Positions 34,310 to 42,949 of a stretch of DNA of 64,000 bases are shown in pieces. A program made the translations under genes and the position numbers. Every line of letters starts with the position of its first letter. Position 1 is the stretch's first letter. The notes below the pieces were generated by a model. The model saw only the letters and a program-made list of their open reading frames with translations. It did not search any database and had not been told where the DNA came from. The DNA lies in the NCBI RefSeq assembly GCF_013128195.2, contig NZ_CP053452.2:6758001-6822000 (forward strand). The letters run 5' to 3'. The DNA is from Frigoriglobus tundricola (GTDB lineage: Bacteria; Planctomycetota; Planctomycetia; Gemmatales; Gemmataceae).

Positions 34310-34469
34310 CGACTCCCGTTCCCGCACTGCGCCGGTTGCGACCGGTGCGGCCGAGCGGGTGTCCGTCGCGGCCCACTTCCTCACGCCGGGCACCCACACG
34401 CGGGTGCGGGCTCAGTTCTTCCCGCCGCGGGGCCGGTTCGTCTGGCCCGCGGACGTGCGCCGGGTGTAG
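34306..34469 (+). pseudogene. Possible frameshifted small ORF
   Basis: A GTG overlaps the glycosyltransferase stop. Its frame soon becomes poor, but a neighbouring frame carries a Cys-Ala-Gly-Cys-Asp-Arg-Cys segment. The third frame gives a coherent stretch (Val-Ser-Val-Ala-Ala-His-Phe-Leu, then Phe-Val-Trp-Pro-Ala-Asp-Val-Arg-Arg) up to a TAG at 34467. This looks like one small zinc-ribbon-type protein broken by one or two indels. Weak evidence. Confidence 0.3.
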
Positions 34470-34489
34470 CGGTTCCGGTCGGAACACGG

Positions 34490-34510
34490 GGCACGAGCCG
34501 GGCTCGTGCC
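34490..34510. terminator. Hairpin upstream of the duplicated small gene
   Basis: GGCACGAGCC and its inverse GGCTCGTGCC are separated by one base, giving a strong short hairpin. The right arm overlaps the phage upstream motif. There is no T-run, so it may be an RNA structure near the start of the next gene rather than a true terminator. Confidence 0.5.
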
Positions 34511-34826
34511 ATCGGCCGGTCATGAGCGCTCCCGCACCCTATCCGACGCCCCAGACCGTCCAGCAGTCGCGCCCCGGGGTGGCGTTGGACAGCAAGGCGA
34601 TCGTCCTGACCGGTGGGACGGTGACGTTCACCGGGCCGTACCCGGACGCGCTCCGCGTGGACGGGGCGGGCACGGTCCAGTTCGTGGGGCTGGGCGGCAC
34701 GACCGACACGTGGACGTGCGTGTCCGGGGACATCATCCCGGTGGTGGTCACGCAGGTGCTCGCCAGCGGCACCACGGCGACCGGGCTGCACGCGCTGTAC
34801 ACGTACAGCGGTCCGCACGGCTGAGG
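34506..34826 (+). repeat. 321-bp exact direct duplication, copy 1
   Basis: By eye, 34506-34826 is identical base for base to 37442-37762, including the GTGCCATCGGCCGGTCATG motif, the whole small gene and its stop. The flanks on both sides differ. No IS ends are visible at the borders. Confidence 0.9.
34522..34824 (+). CDS. Small beta-rich phage protein (copy 1 of an exact duplicate)
   Basis: 100 residues. It is Gly/Thr/Val-rich and beta-predicted, with Asp-Ser-Lys-Ala-Ile-Val-Leu-Thr-Gly near the middle. It closely resembles the small spike-base-like or tail-tip accessory proteins that occur in virions as short beta-barrels, but I cannot name a family. The start ATG forms the end of the phage upstream motif. 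It precedes the poly-Thr/Gly-rich fibre gene by 8 bp. Confidence 0.6.
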   Translation: MSAPAPYPTPQTVQQSRPGVALDSKAIVLTGGTVTFTGPYPDALRVDGAGTVQFVGLGGTTDTWTCVSGDIIPVVVTQVLASGTTATGLHALYTYSGPHG

Positions 34827-34832
34827 TGACGC

Positions 34833-35740
34833 ATGGCCGCGTTCTGGTGCGGAATCGGGCTCTGGATGACACAAACGCCCCCGCGCGGCGCGGCCACGAC
34901 CACCACCACCACCACCGCCGCTCCGACCACGACCACCACGACCACCACCACGACGCCCGCCCCCGCGGCCGTCTACACAACGTACACCGCGAGCGGCACG
35001 TACACTCCGACCGTCAGCGGCACGATCACGTACCTGGTGATCGGCGGCGGCGGCGGCGGTGGGTCGGGCAACGTTGGTGGTGGCGGTGGGGCTGGGGGCG
35101 TCCAGTCAGGCACCGTGGCTGTGGTCATGGGCACGGCCTACGCGGTCACGATCGGCGCGGGCGGGGCCGGGGCGGTAAATGGGCTCGGTTCAAACGGAAA
35201 CTCTTCGACGCTTATTGGCGGGGCCGTCAGCATCGCGGCGATCGGCGGCGGTGGCGGCGGGGGGAACGGAACCGGGCACCAGTACGGCCAGGCCGGCGGT
35301 TCTGGGGGAGGAGCGTACGGGGGTGGTTCGTCCGGAACCGGTGGCGCGGGCTCGCAGGGATCCGCGGGCGGCGGCAGCGGCGGGTCCGGGTGCGGCGGCG
35401 GTGGGGGCGGCGGGGCGGCCGCGGCCGGGTCCGGGTCCACTATCGGGGCTGGCGGCAACGGGGGCGCCGGGTCCACGTTCTTCGGCGGCGCGAAGGGTCC
35501 GTTCGCCGGCGGCGGCGGCGGCGGCTCGTGGCCGGGGGCGGCGCTCCGGGGGCCGGTGGTGTCGGTGGTGGAGCGTCCGGTGGCGGAGCAGGTGGAGCGG
35601 CTACAAATGGCGGCGCCGGCGTAGCCAACACCGGCGGCGGCGGCGGCGGCGGGTCGAGCAGCGTCGGCAAGACGCTCACCCAGGGCGGCGCGGGCGGGAG
35701 CGGCATCGTCATCATCTACGGCCCGTCGAGCAGCACATGA
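34833..35740 (+). pseudogene. Poly-Thr/Gly-rich phage fibre protein, frameshifted in a G run
   Basis: The N-terminal 45 residues carry two Thr tracts of 7-10 residues. A beta segment (Tyr-Thr-Ala-Ser-Gly-Thr-Tyr-Thr) is followed by a very Gly-rich region resembling glycine-rich tail-fibre or cell-surface domains, with Gly-Gly-Ala-Gly-Ser repeats. In the present sequence the frame drifts after 35534-35538 (GGGGG) and stops at 35624. One extra G there restores a frame running to 35740 through further Gly-Gly-Ala-Gly repeats and a closing Ile-Val-Ile-Ile-Tyr-Gly strand, which is typical of this fibre class. The restored stop overlaps the next gene by ATGA. Confidence 0.65.
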
Positions 35741-36372
35741 TCGCCGGCCCGCGAATCGCTTGGGTCGTCGGCGCGCGGGCGCGGTCCAACCTGACCGCCC
35801 GGTATCTCGCCGCGTGCGGAGCCGCGCTGCCGGTAGCCGAGCCGCCGGCCCCGAGCCCGTGGAACACGCACTGGGCCGAAGACGTGGCCGTGTGGGCGCT
35901 GTCCGCGCGGCTCTGCGGCGTCGAGGACGCGATCCCCGTGCCGCGCCAGCGGCGCCCGGACCTCGGTGACCCGAGGTGGGCGGCACTGCCCGAGCTGGTC
36001 GGCCACTTCCGGGACCGGGCGACGGCGCCGGTGACTGTGTTCAAGTTCGGCGTGCTCCCGCACGTCTGGCCGGAGATCGAGGCGGCGCTGCCCGACGCGG
36101 AACACGTTCTCGTGCTCTGTATGCGCCCCCGTGCGGCCCAGGTGGCGAGCCTGTTGCGTCTGTGCCCGAACGTCCCGCCGGAGGTGGCGACCGAGTTTTT
36201 CGATCGCCACGACGCTGCCGCGGCGGCCCTGGTGACCGCGTTCCGGGCCGCGGGGCGGCTGGTGATCGAGCGGGAGATGACCCCCGTGGGCCTGTTGCGG
36301 ACTGCGGTTGACTTGGGCCTGTCCCCGACCCGAGAAGCGGAGGCGCTGTGGCAACACCGGCAGTCATCGTGA
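35737..36372 (+). CDS. Sulfotransferase-like P-loop protein
   Basis: 211 residues. It begins with a strand and loop (Ile-Ala-Trp-Val-Val-Gly-Ala-Arg-Ala-Arg-Ser-Asn) in the position of the 5'-phosphosulfate loop of sulfotransferases. A later Val-Leu-Val-Leu-Cys-Met-Arg-Pro-Arg-Ala-Ala-Gln-Val-Ala-Ser block matches the family's 3'-phosphate-binding Arg/Ser strand. These enzymes move sulfate from PAPS to sugars, tyrosines or small molecules. It is translationally coupled to the Thr/Gly-rich fibre gene, so the likely target is a glycan or residue on the virion. The identification is from motif layout only. Confidence 0.5.
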   Translation: MIAGPRIAWVVGARARSNLTARYLAACGAALPVAEPPAPSPWNTHWAEDVAVWALSARLCGVEDAIPVPRQRRPDLGDPRWAALPELVGHFRDRATAPVTVFKFGVLPHVWPEIEAALPDAEHVLVLCMRPRAAQVASLLRLCPNVPPEVATEFFDRHDAAAAALVTAFRAAGRLVIEREMTPVGLLRTAVDLGLSPTREAEALWQHRQSS

Positions 36373-36631
36373 GCGGGCCGCCGCGGACCGGGCCGACGTA
36401 CCTGGCCCTCGCGCTTCAGGGCCTCGGCGGCGACCCGGCCGCGCAGCTCGTGCCGCAGCCGTCGGCGTGCAACCTCACCCCCGGCCGAAGACCCGCAGGT
36501 GGGGGCGTACAGCCCGTCGCTGCTCGGGGCCGACGCGGTGTTGCGCGCCGGCCTTCGCGCGGGCCGGCGGGCTGAACGCGGCCACCGTGGCGGCGTTCCA
36601 GGCACCGGGTGGCCCAGTTGGCGGCGGCTAA
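36348..36631 (+). pseudogene. Degraded second sulfotransferase-like gene
   Basis: It starts like its neighbour: a hydrophobic strand and loop Val-Ile-Val-Ser-Gly-Pro-Pro-Arg-Thr-Gly-Pro-Thr-Tyr, a P-loop pattern. Coherent sequence then hops between frames at about 36480 (Ala-Glu-Asp-Pro-Gln-Val-Gly-Ala-Tyr-Ser) and about 36550 (Ala-Gly-Gly-Leu-Asn-Ala-Ala-Thr-Val), ending at 36631. Two indels therefore split a protein of about 95 residues. It overlaps the end of the previous gene. Pseudogene or sequencing errors; both are possible. Confidence 0.5.
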
Positions 36632-36657
36632 CATTATCGCGGGCTTCGGGAGCTGAC

Positions 36658-37216
36658 ATGGAGTACGACGGCGCCGTGCTGGTCCTGCGCAAATTCGTCG
36701 GCCCCGAAGAGTGCGCGCTACTCGAAGCGTGGGCGCTGCGGGCGGTCTCGGAGGGGCGGTTCGTGGACGGCATCAGCAAGGGCGAGCGGGTCGCGTTCCG
36801 CGTGACCAACCGCATCTGCCCGGACCGCATCGAGTACCCGCCGACCGTGTACGCGGTCCAAAAGCGGGTCGCGGCGGTCCTCGGCCTGAGCGGGCGCCCC
36901 GTTCTGGACCGCGACGCGAGCGGCCAGCGGCACGGCCGGGACGGCGTCGTGTGCTCCGTCACCTACGGCGGCGGCGACGTGTACGAGCACACGGACCCGG
37001 GGGTCGGGCGCCGGGCGCGCCGGGCTCCGGTGCAACGTCCTGGCCCGTGCCCCGGACGCGGGCGGCACGGTGCGGGTGTCGGGCGTGCCGTACCGGGTCG
37101 CGGCCGGCGACCTGATGTGTTACCGGGTGACCGAGCGGGCGCACCGGGTGGACGTGTGCCACGGCGGCCCCCGCATCATGTTCATGTTCGGCTGGTGCGT
37201 CCCCGCGGGGGGCTGA
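36658..37216 (+). pseudogene. 2OG-Fe(II) dioxygenase (prolyl-4-hydroxylase-like), frameshifted
   Basis: The first ~120 codons read as the N-terminal half of a double-stranded beta-helix dioxygenase, including Val-Tyr-Glu-His-Thr-Asp (the His-x-Asp iron ligands). Near 37010 the frame slips. The neighbouring frame then supplies Leu-Arg-Cys-Asn-Val-Leu, Ala-Gly-Asp-Leu-Met-Cys-Tyr-Arg, and the distal His (Arg-Ala-His-Arg-Val) with a later Arg, ending at 37216. Together they give a complete P4H-type active site of about 186 residues. Such enzymes hydroxylate Pro, Lys or Asn side chains or small molecules. In this block it could hydroxylate the Pro/Thr-rich fibre proteins. Confidence 0.6.
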
Positions 37217-37219
37217 GTC

Positions 37220-37378
37220 GTGGGCGTCGTGCGCCATCTCTGGACCGACCCCGGTGCCCGGTTCCTCCTCGGCCCGGTCAGCGGCGCGTGCGTCACGGCC
37301 CTCGCGCTGTTCGCGGTCGCGAACGTGCGGGGGCTCCGGAAGCGCGCGCGCATCGAGCCGTTTCCGGAGCCGTGGTAG
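37220..37378 (+). CDS. Small single-pass membrane protein
   Basis: 52 residues from a GTG start 3 bp after the dioxygenase stop. A hydrophobic helix (about residues 15-36, Leu-Leu-Gly-Pro-Val-Ser-Gly-Ala-Cys-Val-Thr-Ala-Leu-Ala-Leu) is followed by a basic Arg-Lys-Arg-Ala-Arg cluster and a Pro/Trp end. It could be a holin-type or anchor peptide. It ends just before a clear terminator hairpin, supporting its place as the last gene of this transcription unit. Confidence 0.55.
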   Translation: MGVVRHLWTDPGARFLLGPVSGACVTALALFAVANVRGLRKRARIEPFPEPW

Positions 37379-37409
37379 CTGGCCCCTTTCCTTACACCCG
37401 CCCTTCTCA

Positions 37410-37436
37410 CCCCGCCCCTTTCGGCGGGGGGTGTTC
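37410..37436 (+). terminator. Rho-independent-type terminator
   Basis: CCCCGCC and GGCGGGG pair around a 6-base CCTTTC loop, followed by GGTGTTCGTT. A close relative of this hairpin lies at about 45172-45200, each time just before a copy of the GTGCCATC motif, suggesting a terminator plus new start arrangement. Confidence 0.65.
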
Positions 37437-37441
37437 GTTGT

Positions 37442-37762
37442 GTGCCATCGGCCGGTCATGAGCGCTCCCGCACCCTATCCGACGCCCCAGACCGTCCAGC
37501 AGTCGCGCCCCGGGGTGGCGTTGGACAGCAAGGCGATCGTCCTGACCGGTGGGACGGTGACGTTCACCGGGCCGTACCCGGACGCGCTCCGCGTGGACGG
37601 GGCGGGCACGGTCCAGTTCGTGGGGCTGGGCGGCACGACCGACACGTGGACGTGCGTGTCCGGGGACATCATCCCGGTGGTGGTCACGCAGGTGCTCGCC
37701 AGCGGCACCACGGCGACCGGGCTGCACGCGCTGTACACGTACAGCGGTCCGCACGGCTGAGA
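37442..37762 (+). repeat. 321-bp exact direct duplication, copy 2
   Basis: Identical to 34506-34826, at a distance of 2936 bp. This copy follows a terminator hairpin, whereas copy 1 follows a short GC hairpin. Confidence 0.9.
37458..37760 (+). CDS. Small beta-rich phage protein (copy 2 of an exact duplicate)
   Basis: 100 residues, identical in DNA sequence to the gene at 34522-34824, with the same upstream motif ending in its ATG. The absence of any change implies recent duplication or ongoing gene conversion. It is followed by a short spacer and then the second IS630-like element. Confidence 0.6.
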   Translation: MSAPAPYPTPQTVQQSRPGVALDSKAIVLTGGTVTFTGPYPDALRVDGAGTVQFVGLGGTTDTWTCVSGDIIPVVVTQVLASGTTATGLHALYTYSGPHG

Positions 37763-37827
37763 GGGCGGTCGCGGAGGGATTATTCAGTTCAGAGCCGCAG
37801 CCCATGGCGCGAACGGCCTAACCACTA

Positions 37828-38948
37828 CTGACCCGCAGGTTTACAACCCTGTACAATTCACCCAATCATCATAACCTGTTACTCCATGAGACCTAAAGGT
37901 ACTGCGGCTGAGTTGGAAGCCCGTCGTCGCTTGGCCGTGCAGCGGGTGGCGGACGGGTGGTCCCGTGCCGAGGTGGCCGCGTTCCTCGGCGTCCACCGGG
38001 AAACGGTGGCCGAGTGGGTGCGGGCCCACAAGGCCGATGGGGACCCGGCTCTGGCGGCCAAACCACACCCGGGCCGCCCCCCGTTCCTGACCCCCGAGCA
38101 GGAAAAGCAGGTGCTCGGGTGGCTGGCCGAGGCGCCTACGAAGCACGGGTTCCGGACCGACCTGTGGACGGCCAAGCGGGTGGCCCAACTGATCCTCCAG
38201 AAGTTGGAGGTGAAATTCCACCCGCACTACCTGCGGGAATGGTTGACGAAGCGCAACTACACGCCCCAGAAGCCGGCCCGGCGGGCCAAGCAGCGGAACC
38301 CCGAAGCCATCGCGGGGTGGCTCCAGAAGGACTGGCCGCGGATCAAAAAAAAGTCCGGCGCCAGAACGCCCACCTCGTCTTGATCGACGAAACCGGTGTG
38401 TTCCTCAACCCGCTGGTCCGCCGGTCCTGGGCGGTGCGGGGCCAGACCCCGGTGATCGGCGGGGACGGGGGGCACCGGAAGAAGGTGTCGGTCATCGGGG
38501 CGCTGAGCATGTCCCCGAAGGCCCGGCGCCTGGGGCTGTACTTCGCCACCCGCCCGGACGGGTTCTTTACGGCTGACGCCGTGGTTCCGTTCCTCCGCGA
38601 CCTGTTGACGCACCTGCGGGGAAGGTGGTGGTCCTGTGGGACGGTGGATCCAACCACCAAGGGCCGCTGATCCGGGCGTTCCTGCAACGGAACCGGCGCC
38701 TCGCCCTGGAGCGGTTGCCCGCGTACGCCCCGGACCTGAACCCAGTCGAGGTGGTCTGGTCGTGGCTCAAGTACGGGCAACTGGCCAACTATGTGCCCGA
38801 CGGGATCAAGGAGTTGGATAACGAGATCCTGGACCGCCTCATCGAGTTGAGGTGCGACCCGAACCTCCTTCGGAACCTGTGGGACGGGTCGGATTTGCCC
38901 TTCCCACATCTGAGGACGGGTTAACAGGGTTGGTTACCTGCGGATCAG
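37828..38948 (+). mobile_element. IS630-like insertion sequence (type B, copy 1)
   Basis: 1121 bp flanked by TA duplicates (37826-37827 and 38949-38950). Terminal inverted repeats read CTGACCCGCAGGTTTACAAC and, inverted, CTGATCCGCAGGTAACCAAC. By eye it matches the element at 39656-40776 except for two G-run lengths. It is inserted near the 3' end of the small minus-strand gene at 38839-39117. Confidence 0.95.
37886..38924 (+). pseudogene. IS630-like transposase (ORFA/ORFB with -1 slippery site), copy 1, broken
   Basis: ORFA (165 codons) has a helix-turn-helix N-terminus (Trp-Ser-Arg-Ala-Glu-Val-Ala-Ala-Phe-Leu). It ends after an eight-A run containing A-AAA-AAG (38347-38353). The -1 frame then gives the DDE domain: Leu-Ile-Asp-Glu-Thr-Gly, then Trp-Asp-Gly-Gly-Ser-Asn-His, then Pro-Asp-Leu-Asn-Pro-Val-Glu. 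In this copy a G run near 38620 has four G where copy 2 has five, and the frame is lost there. A sequence error or an inactivating deletion is possible. Confidence 0.85.
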
Positions 38949-39117
38949 TAGCGGCGCCATCGGCGTCGCGCCACTGGGCGTCGTCGGCAGTTTGTCGCGA
39001 TTCGAGCGCGGCAACGCGCGATTCGAGTGCGGCAATCCGCCTCAGTAAAATGGCGATGAAATCGGGGGCCGCGGAGGTATCGGGCGCGGGGTTGCTGGCG
39101 TTGTCGGGTGCGTGCAT
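38839..39117 (-). CDS. Small coiled-coil protein, 3' end replaced by IS sequence
   Basis: A helical protein with Ile-Ala-Ala-Leu-Glu-Ser-Arg-Val-Ala-Ala-Leu-Glu-Ser heptads, i.e. a short coiled coil. Without the IS it would end Ala-Ala-Ser-Gly-stop, about 57 residues. The insertion at 38948 changes the last residues and reads on into the IS to 38839. It is probably a small phage regulatory or trimerisation peptide. The function is unknown, and the change at the tip may be tolerated. Confidence 0.5.
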   Translation of the reverse strand: MHAPDNASNPAPDTSAAPDFIAILLRRIAALESRVAALESRQTADDAQWRDADGAATDPQVTNPVNPSSDVGRANPTRPTGSEGGSGRTSTR

Positions 39118-39655
39118 TGTCTGGTCTCTGTGTCTTGAGGAATTTTACACCGCGAGTCGTAGAGAGCAATGGTTGCGGCTACACAAGCAAAGAGGTTAGA
39201 TCGTGTCGTATCCCACGCCGAACCGTCCGACGCGCCCCGTATATTCGGCCGGCTTGAACTTCGGCGCGACAGTCAAAAATACAGTCGCGTTCGGGGCCGC
39301 GAGCGGCTTCTCGGCCGAGCTGATCAGCAACACGATCGGTCAGCGCTGGGAAGGGATCGTGGGCCAGGGCGTCGGGTACGCCCCGCGGGTCAACCCCATC
39401 GGCTTCCCGTACACCCCGTCCCCGTCCCCGTCTCTGCGGTTCGGGCCGGGCTCGCCAGGCATTTATTACATCAATTGCGGGATGAAAAATGGCGACGGGA
39501 ACCAGAAGTGCGTCCGCGCTGTGTTCAAGGGTACGTACCAGCACCCCGCGAACGTGGCGGGCACTTACGTCATCCCGGTCGTGCGCCTCGGCCCGCGGGA
39601 CAACGCCAGCGGGTACGGCGGCGGCTTCTGCATTTACGACGGGTCGGGCACGTTA

Positions 39656-40776
39656 CTGACCCGCAGGTTTACAACCCTGTACAATTCACCCAATCATCAT
39701 AACCTGTTACTCCATGAGACCTAAAGGTACTGCGGCTGAGTTGGAAGCCCGTCGTCGCTTGGCCGTGCAGCGGGTGGCGGACGGGTGGTCCCGTGCCGAG
39801 GTGGCCGCGTTCCTCGGCGTCCACCGGGAAACGGTGGCCGAGTGGGTGCGGGCCCACAAGGCCGATGGGGACCCGGCTCTGGCGGCCAAACCACACCCGG
39901 GCCGCCCCCCGTTCCTGACCCCCGAGCAGGAAAAGCAGGTGCTCGGGTGGCTGGCCGAGGCGCCTACGAAGCACGGGTTCCGGACCGACCTGTGGACGGC
40001 CAAGCGGGTGGCCCAACTGATCCTCCAGAAGTTGGAGGTGAAATTCCACCCGCACTACCTGCGGGAATGGTTGACGAAGCGCAACTACACGCCCCAGAAG
40101 CCGGCCCGGCGGGCCAAGCAGCGGAACCCCGAAGCCATCGCGGGGTGGCTCCAGAAGGACTGGCCGCGGATCAAAAAAAAGTCCGGCGCCAGAACGCCCA
40201 CCTCGTCTTGATCGACGAAACCGGTGTGTTCCTCAACCCGCTGGTCCGCCGGTCCTGGGCGGTGCGGGGCCAGACCCCGGTGATCGGCGGGGACGGGGGC
40301 ACCGGAAGAAGGTGTCGGTCATCGGGGCGCTGAGCATGTCCCCGAAGGCCCGGCGCCTGGGGCTGTACTTCGCCACCCGCCCGGACGGGTTCTTTACGGC
40401 TGACGCCGTGGTTCCGTTCCTCCGCGACCTGTTGACGCACCTGCGGGGGAAGGTGGTGGTCCTGTGGGACGGTGGATCCAACCACCAAGGGCCGCTGATC
40501 CGGGCGTTCCTGCAACGGAACCGGCGCCTCGCCCTGGAGCGGTTGCCCGCGTACGCCCCGGACCTGAACCCAGTCGAGGTGGTCTGGTCGTGGCTCAAGT
40601 ACGGGCAACTGGCCAACTATGTGCCCGACGGGATCAAGGAGTTGGATAACGAGATCCTGGACCGCCTCATCGAGTTGAGGTGCGACCCGAACCTCCTTCG
40701 GAACCTGTGGGACGGGTCGGATTTGCCCTTCCCACATCTGAGGACGGGTTAACAGGGTTGGTTACCTGCGGATCAG
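39656..40776 (+). mobile_element. IS630-like insertion sequence (type B, copy 2)
   Basis: 1121 bp flanked by TA at 39654-39655 and 40777-40778, with the same terminal repeats as copy 1. It is inserted in the fibre gene. A base-by-base look finds no difference from copy 1 except the G runs near 38465/40295 and 38620/40447. Confidence 0.95.
39714..40752 (+). pseudogene. IS630-like transposase, copy 2, broken at a different G run
   Basis: Same organisation as copy 1, including the A-AAA-AAG site (40175-40181). Here the first G run (near 40295) has five G where copy 1 has six, so the catalytic frame is lost early. The second run is intact and the tail frame (40312-40752) is open. Each copy is thus damaged at a different G run. 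Confidence 0.85.
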
Positions 40777-42639
40777 TAACTTTCCGCTACTACAACGCCA
40801 ACGCGGGCACCGCCGGGTTGGCGGTCGGCTCGTTCGCGTACACGCCCGGCCATTGGTACGCGATCGAGGTGAGCACGGATCAGTCCGGCGGCTCCGGGGC
40901 GTACAAGTACAAGATCCAAATTTACGACTTCACGACCCAAACCTTTCTCGGCACGGCCGAAATCACCAACTCGACCAGCTTAAGTCGGCACCCCGACAAC
41001 GGGCGACCCCGGCGATCTGATCCTGGGTGGTGACGTGGGCGGCGCGTGTTTCCCCTTCTCCGGCGAGTTCGCGCACGTCATGTACGAGCTGAGCTACCCC
41101 GCCACGACGACGAGCATTGGAGACGGCACGCCGTTTTCCAACTACGTCATCGATCCGTGGCAGGCGTGTAGAGGCACATTCATGACAAGTGGGGCACTTA
41201 CGGCCCCGGCGGCAATTGCGACCACCGGGTTCACTGGCGCGTTCATTCACGGCGAGGGCGGCTGCCAGATCGCGTCTGCGATCCCCTCCGGCGGGGCGAC
41301 TACGACCCCGACCTATACGGCGACCTTGGAGCGTTTCACCAATTCGAGCCCGACCTACGCGCCGGGCACCGGAACCGTCATCGCGAGTGGGATCGCGGCC
41401 GATGAGGGCGGGGCTATCTTTAACTACCTGGATACGACGTCCGTTTCCGGGGTGACGTACTACTACCGCTGGTGGTTCACGGACGGCACCTCCACCGTTT
41501 ACTTCCCATCTTCGACCCTTGCGCCTCTCATCGCGCGGCGCCGGGCCAATGGGGCGCCGATATTCATTGCGTATGCTGGCGACTCCGTTCGTGAGAGACC
41601 ATCGTTGTACATCGCCGCTTCGACCCTTTCGCGATTCCTCGACCGACCGGTGAACTGGTTCTGTTACGCGAAGTCGGGCGCGTACGCGCGCAACTGGACG
41701 AATGGCACAAATGGTGTGTACACGATTTATATAACCGGCACGCCGACGTCGGGGCAGTTCGTTCTTAACACCGCTCTCGCCGGTGCGACGGCCATCACGG
41801 GTCAGTACGTCCCGTACAACTGCACCGCGACACAGTTGCAAACGATTCTTCAGGATAATACCGGGGCGTACTCGTACCCGTCCGCGAACGGCCAACCGAA
41901 CTCGACCAACAACGCGATCGGTGGAGCGGGCAACGTGACCGTCACGGGAGGCCCGCTGCCCACGTCACCGCTCGTGGTGACGTTTAACGGTCCGACATCA
42001 CAAAAGAAGGCGTTCTACGTCGCCCCGAACGCTTCGAACTCAACTCTCAACAACGGGGCGACCGCGTCCGTAGCCGTCAACTACAACGGGGCCGCGGCAG
42101 ACACGACCTACTTCGTGCCGATGTGTACGTCAATCGCCGCGTTCTCGGTCGCAGACTCGGACATGCAAGTGGTTGTCGATCAGGCCGTAGGGGAGAACGA
42201 TTCCACGGGCGGCGGGGTCGCGGCCAATGCCACCCTGGCGGGCGATTACGCGAACTACCTCTTGTCGGGGGCGACATATTATGCATCACAGGGCTGGAAG
42301 GCGATTATCCATACGCCCGCGCTGGCACGCACCCCGAACACGGTCTACAACGCGATCAACGTGAACACGCAGGGGGCCGCTTATGAAGCGGCATTGCAAG
42401 CGATCGACAATGGCTCTACGATTCGTTTTGGTGGTAGTGCGACGCTGATTAATGTTATCATCGATCCGCTCGGTACTGCGGACGGGTTGCATGCGTCCAG
42501 TGCAAGCAACGAGACTAACTGGCAACGCTGGTGCTGGGCGCGAAACACTTCGAATCTGATTCTGTATGGCACCCTCACCCCGGGCGCGGGTGGTGGTGGC
42601 GGGGGAACGCGGCGGTTCGGCATCGGGTTTGGGGGTTGA

Positions 42640-42814
42640 GTACCCGTCGGGTGCTTCCCCCTTCACCCCGTCCTGACGCAGGAGGCATGGTTCTGGTTCG
42701 GTACTCAGCGGCGCGCGATGTAGCCAGTAGAATGAAATTGTAAGCAACGTCTTGCGCGGGGCGTGTGGCCGGCGTCTGCCTGGCAACCAATTTACCTTCG
42801 CGTCTTGCCCCGGG
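42640..42814. other. Short gap after the fibre gene
   Basis: 175 bp with no supportable gene and no clear hairpin. It ends at the start codon of the split RelA/SpoT-type gene. Confidence 0.5.
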
Positions 42815-42949
42815 ATGAACGTGACCAACCCCATTCCTGAAGACCTCGAACTCTCCATACAGTTCTCCGAGAACGTGCCGCACTACATGCGGCTATCCGA
42901 GAAAGTCTAAATCTACTCTCAACGCCAACATCACGGCCACTGGACTCAA

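Larger units (their letters stand above)
39203..42639 (+). pseudogene. Tail fibre/spike with SGNH-hydrolase domain, split by IS and one indel
   Basis: The N-terminal part (39203-39655) is a beta-rich structural domain. Removing the IS (39656-40776) and one TA rejoins it in frame to a lectin-like stretch (Trp-Tyr-Ala-Ile-Glu-Val). One further base near 40985 must be removed, after which about 770 codons are continuous. The C-terminal half has an SGNH/GDSL hydrolase pattern: Ala-Gly-Asp-Ser (block I), Lys-Ser-Gly-Ala (block II), Val-Gly-Glu-Asn-Asp (block III) and Ala-Asp-Gly-Leu-His (Asp and His of block V). Such fibres deacylate host surface polysaccharide during adsorption. This gene cannot make the full protein. 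Confidence 0.75.

Noticed and set aside
34826-35740. Phase variation by the G5 run in the Gly-rich fibre
   Set aside because: A five-base run is too short for efficient slippage, and similar indels occur in many unrelated genes here, so error or decay is simpler.
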